Source: a bacterium
Lineage (GTDB): Bacteria; Spirochaetota; UBA4802; UBA5550
DNA length: 9,224 nucleotides
NCBI GenBank assembly: GCA_024224995.1
Contig: JAAENB010000825.1
Location: 1-9,224, forward strand
Direction of reading: 5' to 3'
Positions within the stretch are counted from its first letter, which is position 1; the number at the start of each line of letters is the position of its first letter. The notes beneath the pieces were generated by a model. It was not told where the DNA came from. It searched no databases and saw only the letters and a list, made by a program, of their open reading frames with translations. The translations under genes were made by a program, and so were the position numbers. Below are positions 1 through 4,587 of this stretch, one piece after another.

Positions 1-235
1 TGGTTTCAGAGACGTTGCAGTGCAACGCCTCTACGGGCCTGTTTCCGAAGATATTGCCCGGGTCAACACCACGGAGGGGTTAAACCCCAAATAAACACCG
101 TGTACGGGCACGGCGCGCCGTGCCCGTACGCGTACCAAATCCCCTCGCAGGGGTCGCATCCCTCCTCAGAGTCTCCATAGCCCTGGTCTGAAACCAGCCA
201 GTAAAGGCGTTGCACTGCAACGTCTCTCAGAACCA
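1..235. repeat. Hairpin-rich repeat element with ~34-bp inverted ends (MITE/REP-like)
   Basis: The two ends are inverted copies of one sequence. Positions 1-34 read on the minus strand and positions 201-235 read on the plus strand both begin GTA(G/A)AGGCGTTGCA, continue CTGCAACGTCTCT and end in AACCA, with one small indel and a few mismatches. Each end is itself nearly self-complementary (CGTTGCA-N-TGCAACG). Between them lie further hairpins: GGGGTT-A-AACCCC at 76-88, a 28-bp perfect palindrome at 102-129, CCCCT-CGC-AGGGG at 141-153 and CTGGT-ctgaa-ACCAG at 183-197. No convincing protein is encoded: the only ORF here, on the minus strand at 63-281, runs through the hairpins and resembles nothing I know. 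The structure suggests a non-autonomous mobile repeat or a REP-type cluster, but no transposase is present and the left boundary may lie outside the window. Confidence 0.7.
102..129. repeat. 28-bp perfect palindrome
   Basis: The sequence is fully self-complementary with no loop. It begins GTACGGGCAC, is centred on GGCGCGCC (112-119) and ends GTGCCCGTAC. It has the same length and layout (GTA-S-GGG ... GGC/GCC ... CCC-S-TAC) as the 28-bp cores of the palindromes at 1215-1252 and 1863-1912. Nine of 14 half-site positions are identical, and every difference is matched by a compensating change in the other arm. It is therefore probably a member of the same dispersed repeat family. Confidence 0.85.
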
Positions 236-242
236 AACCCTT

Positions 243-270
243 CCCGGAGCATCTTCGTAAAACAGACCCC
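243..270. repeat. Second copy of the 37-60 block, inverted
   Basis: Read on the minus strand, this segment gives GG-T-CTGTTTTACGAAGATGCT followed by CCGGG. That closely matches plus-strand positions 37-60 (GG-C-CTGTTTCCGAAGATATT, then GCCCGGG). The block lies inside the left end of the repeat element but outside the right end, so the region is not a simple inverted repeat. It looks more like two overlapping repeat units in opposite orientation. The remaining sequence up to 298 shows nothing else recognisable. Confidence 0.5.
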
Positions 271-320
271 GGTGTAACCACAGTTTCTTCCGTGATTTAT
301 GAACCCTGGGAAATATTTAC

Positions 321-348
321 TTTACACAAGAGTGCCCATCTGTATTTT
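321..348 (+). promoter_or_regulatory. Candidate sigma-70 promoter for the methyltransferase gene
   Basis: A -35-like TTTACA (321-326) and a -10-like TATTTT (343-348) are separated by 16 bp. Transcription would start near 355, about 20 bases before the ATG at 377. This argues against the upstream ATG at 299. The match is by eye only. Confidence 0.45.
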
Positions 349-376
349 GAATTGGCAGGAGCGAAAAGGAGAGAAC

Positions 377-1186
377 ATGAATCAAAAGAACGGGTGGCAG
401 TTAAAAGAAAGCGGGCCAGAGGCCTATGAGAAATATATCGTACCGGCATTTGCCGGGGGCTGGGCACAGGGGCTCATAGAACGGGCAGGGCTTAAGCCAG
501 GGGAACGGGTTCTGGACGCGGCCTGCGGAACAGGGATCGTTGCCCGGAACGCAGCGGCAGCAGTGGGCACAGCTGGAAAGGTAACCGGTGTTGACGTAAA
601 CGAAGTGGTGCTGGAAAAGGCCCGGCAATTAGGCGGGGCGGGCGGCATTGAATGGCTGTGCGGAAGTGCCGTTGATCTGCCGGTTCCTGACGGGGAATAT
701 GACGCGGTACTCTGCCAGCAGGGCCTGCAATATTTTCCGGACCGGGACCGGGCATTGAAAGAGATGTTCCGCGCGCTGGTTCCCGGGGGACGGGTACTGC
801 TCAGTGTGTGGCGGTCAATGGAATATTTTCCTTTTTATATGGCGCTGCGTAAAGCCCTGGAACAATACATCAGTCCCGGCGCGGCAGCGGGTCTTGAATC
901 GGCTTTTGTTATGAAAGAACCCGGAATGTTGAAAGAGCTCTTAAGAAAGGCGGGATTTGCTGATATCATGGTACACCTGGATATCAGGCAAATGAGATAT
1001 CCCAACCCGGAAGAATTCATCACCGGCGGAATGGCAGCCTCGCCCTTCGCGCCGGACTATTTCGCTTTAGATGAAAAAGTCCAAAAAGAAATGCTGCGAA
1101 CCATTTGTGAGTCACTTACCGGCTATATCGATGATGAAGGGTTGGCGGCACCAATGGAAGCGTATGTTGTAAGAGCCGTAAAATAA
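377..1186 (+). CDS. Class I SAM-dependent methyltransferase (UbiE/Methyltransf_11-like)
   Basis: The 269-residue product is a Rossmann-fold methyltransferase. The SAM-binding motif I is VLDAACGTGIVAR (residues 46-57), followed by the acidic strand-2 motif GVDVNE (71-76), the LPVPDGEYDAVLC strand (101-113) and LVPGGRVLLSVW (134-145). This layout fits the UbiE/Methyltransf_11 group of small-molecule methyltransferases. The C-terminal half (150-269) is a helical and strand cap with no recognised substrate motif, so the methyl acceptor is unknown. ATG 377 is chosen because AAAGGAGAG lies just upstream and a candidate promoter lies between it and the in-frame ATG at 299. The gene appears monocistronic: a repeat element lies upstream and the next gene is convergent. 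Its last codons and stop are part of a 20-bp sequence repeated at 1841-1860. It looks richer in G+C than the genes to its right, by eye. It is a general methyltransferase; an exact reaction cannot be assigned. Confidence 0.9.
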   Translation: MNQKNGWQLKESGPEAYEKYIVPAFAGGWAQGLIERAGLKPGERVLDAACGTGIVARNAAAAVGTAGKVTGVDVNEVVLEKARQLGGAGGIEWLCGSAVDLPVPDGEYDAVLCQQGLQYFPDRDRALKEMFRALVPGGRVLLSVWRSMEYFPFYMALRKALEQYISPGAAAGLESAFVMKEPGMLKELLRKAGFADIMVHLDIRQMRYPNPEEFITGGMAASPFAPDYFALDEKVQKEMLRTICESLTGYIDDEGLAAPMEAYVVRAVK

Positions 1187-1193
1187 CAGAAGA
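1174..1193. repeat. 20-bp direct repeat, copy 1 (contains methyltransferase stop)
   Basis: AGCCGTAAAATAACAGAAGA is found here and, identically and in the same orientation, at 1841-1860. This copy covers the end of the methyltransferase reading frame (Ala-Val-Lys-stop) plus the next bases. The two copies bracket the first palindrome and the whole toxin-antitoxin pair. Confidence 0.9.
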
Positions 1194-1214
1194 TAATAAC
1201 AGTTTGCATGAAGG

Positions 1215-1252
1215 GTGTAGTAGGGGAGAGGCATGCCTCTCCCCTACTACAC
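1215..1252. repeat. 38-bp perfect palindrome between convergent genes
   Basis: This is a loopless perfect palindrome running from GTGTAGTAGGGGAGAGG to CCTCTCCCCTACTACAC and centred on GCATGC. The same 38 bp recur inside the palindrome at 1863-1912. It sits between the 3' ends of the methyltransferase gene (+) and the toxin gene (-), where its RNA hairpin could stop transcription from both sides. Neither strand has the run of T expected of an intrinsic terminator after it, so its primary identity is probably a dispersed repeat. Confidence 0.9.
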
Positions 1253-1266
1253 GTGACGCAACGTCG

Positions 1267-1557
1267 CTATTTCCTGCTTATCCAATAATTCGGTTTTCTG
1301 TTTAAGTGCATTACTGCGATTATTTTTATTTCATTGTTGTGGACCTGGTAGATAATACCATATGGGAACCGGTTGGTTAAAGAGCGACGAGTGTTTTTTG
1401 TTAATTGAGTCCATGCACCCGGGTATTTGATAATGCGCTGAATTGTAGAATATATTTCTTTTGCAAACTCATGTCCTAATCCATCTTGAATTTCTTCATA
1501 AAAATCAACTGCTTCGGTCAATTCACGTTCCGCATAAGGATGAAAGAAATAATTCAT
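1267..1557 (-). CDS. RelE/ParE-superfamily toxin
   Basis: This 96-residue protein has the usual length and fold signature of ParE/RelE toxins. An N-terminal helical hairpin (residues 7-45: YAERELTEAVDFYEEI, then FAKEIYSTIQRI) is followed by the beta-sheet with RRSLTNRFPYGIIYQV (57-72), IKIIAVMH (77-84) and a terminal RKPNYW (87-92). The Arg-rich strand and the final His/Arg-x-Pro-x-x-Trp pattern are typical of the family. Members either cut mRNA at the ribosome or poison DNA gyrase; the sequence alone does not settle which. Its ATG overlaps the antitoxin stop by four bases (ATGA, 1554-1557), so it is translationally coupled to the antitoxin. No frameshift is seen, so it should be functional. 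Confidence 0.9.
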   Translation of the reverse strand: MNYFFHPYAERELTEAVDFYEEIQDGLGHEFAKEIYSTIQRIIKYPGAWTQLTKNTRRSLTNRFPYGIIYQVHNNEIKIIAVMHLNRKPNYWISRK

Positions 1558-1781
1558 TTCGATAATCGTTTATGTATCTTCTTAAAAACTTCTTCTCCGG
1601 GAATAGTTTTAACCTTACCGGAATTTATCTCCTCGACTCTTTTTTCAGCTTCCTCTGCCCATAGATCATTAATCTCTTTTTGAGATGGATTTAGACTGTT
1701 AAGAAGTTTGTCTATAAGCCGGGTTTTTATATCAAGCGGCAAGGATTCTGCTTCGGAAAATAATTCATCTACTTTTATCAT
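1554..1781 (-). CDS. Antitoxin, putative addiction-module component (TIGR02574-like)
   Basis: This 75-residue acidic/basic helical protein has the typical form of the 'addiction module component' antitoxins that pair with ParE/RelE toxins. The N-terminal region (residues 1-30, with FSEAESLPLDIKTRLIDKLL) is the conserved helix-rich part. The middle (NPSQKEINDLWAEEAEKRVEE, about 31-51) and the tail (NSGKVKTIPGEEVFKKIHKRL, about 53-73) follow the usual pattern in which the C-terminal segment wraps the toxin. The gene comes first in the pair and overlaps the toxin by four bases, giving one bicistronic message. An AGAGG ribosome site lies about 12 bases before the ATG, and a candidate promoter is directly upstream. 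These antitoxins usually repress their own operon, but no operator is evident here. Confidence 0.85.
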   Translation of the reverse strand: MIKVDELFSEAESLPLDIKTRLIDKLLNSLNPSQKEINDLWAEEAEKRVEEINSGKVKTIPGEEVFKKIHKRLSK

Positions 1782-1805
1782 AACTTGTTTTACCTCTATA
1801 GATAT

Positions 1806-1833
1806 AAAATACTAAAATTAAATTTTATGTCAA
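1806..1833 (-). promoter_or_regulatory. Candidate sigma-70 promoter of the toxin-antitoxin operon
   Basis: On the minus strand, TTGACA (1833 to 1828) is followed after 16 bp by TATTTT (1811 to 1806). The start would fall about 20 bases upstream of the antitoxin ATG. The promoter lies inside the segment bounded by the 20-bp direct repeats, so the cassette carries its own expression signal. Confidence 0.55.
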
Positions 1834-1840
1834 GTACAAT

Positions 1841-1860
1841 AGCCGTAAAATAACAGAAGA
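1841..1860. repeat. 20-bp direct repeat, copy 2
   Basis: This is an exact second copy of 1174-1193 in the same orientation. It is not part of an open reading frame here. It is directly followed by the second palindrome, with two bases between, while copy 1 is 21 bases away from the first palindrome. Confidence 0.9.
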
Positions 1861-1862
1861 GC

Positions 1863-1912
1863 GAACCTGTGTAGTAGGGGAGAGGCATGCCTCTCCCCTA
1901 CTACACAGGTTC
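1863..1912. repeat. 50-bp perfect palindrome with extra outer arms
   Basis: A perfect loopless palindrome starts GAACCTGTGTAGTAGGGG, is centred on GCATGC and ends CCCCTACTACACAGGTTC. Its central 38 bp equal 1215-1252. Further arms AGAAGAGC (1855-1862) and GCTCTTCT (1922-1929) are complementary but are separated on the right by nine extra bases (1913-1921). Those bases create a duplicate CTACTACACAG (1898-1908 and 1912-1922), so the right arm can pair in two registers. It lies 46 bp past the esterase stop and could act as its hairpin terminator, although no strong T run follows on the minus strand. Confidence 0.9.
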
Positions 1913-1958
1913 TACTACACAGCTCTTCTAAATAAATCAGTAAAAATGCCGATTTTTT

Positions 1959-2822
1959 TTATAGATCTCGATGCAGGTCAAAGAAATCCCATGCTGCAGC
2001 ACTGGCACTGATATCTTTATTAACTTCCCCGATGAACGGGATCTTAGCCGAAGTTCCAGGCCAGGTGTGGCCGCCATCGGTAATTTTAAAGAGAACAACT
2101 TCAGTGTTGGCATCGCAACGGGAGTAGGTAAATTTTGTTACCAGATCGGAAATGTATTCTATAGCCGGATCGGAAGAGCAGCTATTGTGCGCGACCCATT
2201 TGTTAATAGCGTCTTCAACGCCTTCACCCCAGTCATCTTCAGTGTCGCCTTCATAGGGATAGCTGGTGTCGGCAGTACCGTGAAAAGCGGCAATAGAAAC
2301 AGGAGCCCTGTCCGTACACGCGTCAAAGTAGCGGATACCGGCAACAGGAGCAACAGCGGCAATGCTGTCAATTGAACAGGCAGCAAGGGAAGCCATTTGT
2401 CCGCCCACGGAATAACCGGTAATAAAAATACTGCCGGAGTCAACAGCGATTTTCCCGGAAATATCATTAATAACGTCGCTCAGAAAAAGGATATCATCCG
2501 GTTTGCCTGGCTCGCCATATACATTCCAGGTCATGCTTTTACCATTGGGATGAACAACAGCAAAGCCGTTCTCCTCGCCAACGTCTCTCATTTTGCTGAT
2601 AACGTCGGCTTGCTGCCAGCCGGTAGAAGGCTTGCCGTGAAGGTCAAGCACCAGTGGAATAGAGCTGCCGTCATAGCCCGATGGAATAAACAGTTCATAA
2701 CTGCGGGTTTCTCCGCCCGATACGATATCAATTTTTTCAACTCTCGAGTCACACCCGACAGTAAGAAAAACAGAAACCACAAGGGAAAAGAAAAAGAATT
2801 TAGATGTTGATAGAAATTTCAT
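1959..2822 (-). CDS. Secreted lipoprotein esterase of the PHB depolymerase / LpqC family
   Basis: The 287-residue product is an alpha/beta hydrolase of the Esterase_PHB (LpqC, COG3509) type, whose members split polyhydroxybutyrate, feruloyl or acetyl esters. It has an N-terminal signal with a hydrophobic stretch (residues 9-22) and a possible lipobox TVGC with Cys24. The Thr at -3 is unusual and would be a relaxed lipobox. The oxyanion-loop motif LDLHGKPSTG is at 59-68, the nucleophile Ser138 is in GYSVGG, Asp185 is in HGTAD, and His252 is in DGGHTWPG, so the triad is complete. Cys149, 169, 215 and 236 could form disulfides outside the cytoplasm. ATG 2822 is chosen because GGAGG lies six bases upstream; the longer frame from 2864 has no such site. 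The gene stands alone, divergent from the phosphatase gene. The substrate is not determined; SGYDGSSIPLVLDLHG (48-63) is the usual N-terminal family signature. Confidence 0.88.
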   Translation of the reverse strand: MKFLSTSKFFFFSLVVSVFLTVGCDSRVEKIDIVSGGETRSYELFIPSGYDGSSIPLVLDLHGKPSTGWQQADVISKMRDVGEENGFAVVHPNGKSMTWNVYGEPGKPDDILFLSDVINDISGKIAVDSGSIFITGYSVGGQMASLAACSIDSIAAVAPVAGIRYFDACTDRAPVSIAAFHGTADTSYPYEGDTEDDWGEGVEDAINKWVAHNSCSSDPAIEYISDLVTKFTYSRCDANTEVVLFKITDGGHTWPGTSAKIPFIGEVNKDISASAAAWDFFDLHRDL

Positions 2823-2871
2823 AGTAACCTCCAAAATTTTATTCATGTAAACGACTGAGTACATTGGGACA

Positions 2872-2898
2872 AAGATAATTCAGAGGCTTATATGTCAA
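2872..2898 (-). promoter_or_regulatory. Candidate promoter for the esterase gene
   Basis: On the minus strand, TTGACA (2898 to 2893) and TATCTT (2877 to 2872) are 15 bp apart. The spacing is slightly short, which lowers confidence. The start would lie about 45 bases before the ATG at 2822. Confidence 0.4.
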
Positions 2899-2981
2899 TA
2901 AAAAATGTACATACGAGGTGTTTTTGTGCAGTCTTGTTGGACGGTTTCCGTAAACCCTTCTTAAAAAAAAATGGTAACTGC

Positions 2982-3009
2982 TTGACATCATTATATTAAA
3001 CTGTACTGT
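2982..3009 (+). promoter_or_regulatory. Candidate promoter toward the phosphatase gene; divergent intergenic region 2823-3218
   Basis: A consensus TTGACA (2982-2987) is followed after 16 bp by a weak TACTGT (3004-3009). If used, it gives a leader of about 200 bases before ATG 3219, which would contain the small ORF at 3092-3211. The wider region is A/T-rich and holds the promoters for both divergent genes. I see no RNA gene or riboswitch in it; GGAAA-gtaat-TTTCC just before 3070 is only a short hairpin. Confidence 0.4.
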
Positions 3010-3091
3010 GTACCTCTTCCTTAGTCATTTAAATCTCGAGAAATAGCGTGTAGGAAAGTAATTTTCCGGTTAACACTGAGCAATATATTTT

Positions 3092-3211
3092 ATGAAGATG
3101 TATATATTAATAAAAGAATCGATCCCGCATGGTTATGCGATGGTGGCAATCGCTTTTAAGCCCAGGGAAGAGTGGCCAAAGCCGTTTAAATTTTACCGGC
3201 TGTATAGATAG
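3092..3211 (+). CDS. Possible small ORF (39 codons) just upstream of the phosphatase gene
   Basis: An open frame starts at ATG 3092 (or 3098) and ends at TAG 3209-3211, seven bases before the phosphatase ATG at 3219. The peptide starts MKMYILIKESIPHGYAMVAI and continues with a basic, aromatic tail rich in Lys, Pro, Phe, Tyr and Arg (KPREEW ... FYRLYR). It reads more like protein than the overlapping N-terminal extension of the phosphatase frame. The opening recalls the N-termini of small peptidyl-tRNA-hydrolase-like proteins, from memory only. If so, this could be the stump of a broken gene. No clear Shine-Dalgarno sequence precedes it. It could also be a leader peptide coupled to the phosphatase, or chance. 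Confidence 0.35.
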   Translation: MKMYILIKESIPHGYAMVAIAFKPREEWPKPFKFYRLYR

Positions 3212-3218
3212 CAAGAAT

Positions 3219-4562
3219 ATGAATACACCTGAAAAATACACCTATGAAGAAATGGACCGGCTCAGGGAGGAGTTGGATATCCTGTCGTCCCTGATTCTAA
3301 AGATCAGGATAGATATGGATCTTGATACATTCCTGAACGAGATCATTTTTACCCTGAGAGACAAAGTTCCTTTTGACGGGTGCAATATATCGGTCATTGA
3401 TGAGCGGGGGTATATGCGGGTCCATAAGATCTCTCCGTCGGAAATATCAAAAGAAGCCCGGCTTTCGGAAGAGTATCTTGAAAAGATCTATTCCGAACGG
3501 ATTGATTATAGAGCAAGTAATGACTGGGCCTCTATTGCCGCGCGTGAGAAAAAAGAGATCTATTATCCCGATATCGAAATGGAAGATTTTTTACCTGAAT
3601 ACCAGGAAAACCTGAAACTCTACGGTATTACCGGTCTGTATTATGTGCCCATAATCATTGGAGATATGGTCTTCGGTACCATGCGTTTTCATAATTTTGA
3701 AAAACCCATGAAACTTACGGGATTTGAGAAAAAAATCATCCAACGCCGGGTCTCTATTGTGGCCAAAGCCATTGAAAATTTTACTCTCTATAACGATATA
3801 AAAAAGAAAAACAGGACCATAGAAATGGATCTTGAACTGGCAAAGGAGCTTCAGAATAAAGTTCTGCCGCAAAACCTGCCGGATATGCCCGGAGTTTCCA
3901 TAGAAACATACTATATGCCAATGATCGAAGTGGGTGGGGATTTTTTTGATTTTATATACCCCGACAGGGGAAAAAACGAAAAGTTTGGTGTAATTATGAC
4001 TGATGTTTCGGGGCATGGTGTTTCTTCCGCTTTTATTACCAGCATGCTAAAAGTATCTTTTCAGAATTCCTTTATACGAAAAAACGCTGCCAGGCCGGCA
4101 AAAGTTTTATCCAGGATCAACCATACCCTTTTGAATAATATGGGCGATCATTTCTGTACCGGCTGCTACGCGTTTTTTGATCTTAAAAAAAGAAAAGCAG
4201 TATTTGCCAATGCCGGACATACCCCGGTATACCGGATCAAACGGAATTTTGGAGAGGTCTTTCCTATTCGGCCAACGGGTTCTGTTATGGGATATTTTGA
4301 GGAGATTGTATACCGCGAGCATTCTATTAACCTGGAACCCGGAGACCGCTTTGTCTTCTTTACTGATGGGCTCACTGAAGCCATTAACAAAGAAAAAACC
4401 ATGTTCGATAAGAAACTGCTCTCACTATTCTATAAATACTATGGAATGCCAACAAAAGAATTTCGTGATCTCATTATCCGGAAGCTCAAGGAACACGCCC
4501 TTGAGGGAATGAAAGAAACTTTCGAAGATGATGTAGCCCTTGTGGTAATCGACATTGAGTAG
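3219..4562 (+). CDS. GAF-domain SpoIIE/RsbU-type PP2C serine/threonine phosphatase
   Basis: This 447-residue cytoplasmic protein joins a GAF sensor domain (about residues 25-185) through a helical linker (186-215, ending MDLELAKELQNKVLPQNLP) to a SpoIIE-type PP2C phosphatase domain (about 225-447). The metal-binding acidic residues are all present: Asp241 in GGDFFDF, Asp262 in TDVSGHG, Asp383 in FFTDGLTEA and Asp437/438 in FEDDVALVVI. NAGHTP (331-336) is also intact, so it should be active. In this family the usual role is to dephosphorylate a STAS-domain anti-anti-sigma protein in a partner-switching circuit; the GAF ligand is unknown. The start is uncertain. The frame is open back to ATG 3129, but that 30-residue extension has no family resemblance and overlaps the small ORF. 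ATG 3219 has no strong ribosome site either. It converges on the receptor-ATPase gene with 25 bp between the stops, which suggests a functional pair. Confidence 0.92.
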   Translation: MNTPEKYTYEEMDRLREELDILSSLILKIRIDMDLDTFLNEIIFTLRDKVPFDGCNISVIDERGYMRVHKISPSEISKEARLSEEYLEKIYSERIDYRASNDWASIAAREKKEIYYPDIEMEDFLPEYQENLKLYGITGLYYVPIIIGDMVFGTMRFHNFEKPMKLTGFEKKIIQRRVSIVAKAIENFTLYNDIKKKNRTIEMDLELAKELQNKVLPQNLPDMPGVSIETYYMPMIEVGGDFFDFIYPDRGKNEKFGVIMTDVSGHGVSSAFITSMLKVSFQNSFIRKNAARPAKVLSRINHTLLNNMGDHFCTGCYAFFDLKKRKAVFANAGHTPVYRIKRNFGEVFPIRPTGSVMGYFEEIVYREHSINLEPGDRFVFFTDGLTEAINKEKTMFDKKLLSLFYKYYGMPTKEFRDLIIRKLKEHALEGMKETFEDDVALVVIDIE

Positions 4563-4579
4563 TACGCCCTGTGGGCGTA
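4563..4579. terminator. Short hairpin between two convergent genes
   Basis: TACGCCC-tgt-GGGCGTA forms a 7-bp perfect stem with a 3-base loop. It fills most of the 25-bp gap between the phosphatase stop (4562) and the receptor-ATPase stop (4588). It is well placed as a shared bidirectional terminator, but neither side has a strong T tract directly after the stem. Confidence 0.45.
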
Positions 4580-4587
4580 GTTGACCC

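Noticed and set aside
1..235. CRISPR array or IS element
   Set aside because: There are no regularly spaced direct repeats and no transposase; the repeats are inverted and differ in spacing.
63..281. 72-codon minus-strand open frame at the left end
   Set aside because: It runs through the hairpins of the repeat element, has a skewed Cys/Gly/Pro composition, resembles no known protein, and has no clear ribosome site.
299..376. Upstream start for the methyltransferase
   Set aside because: ATG 377 has a clear GGAG site, and a candidate promoter lies between 299 and 377.
2159..2810. Overlapping open frames opposite or within the esterase gene
   Set aside because: They are shadows of a gene with a complete catalytic triad and signal peptide.
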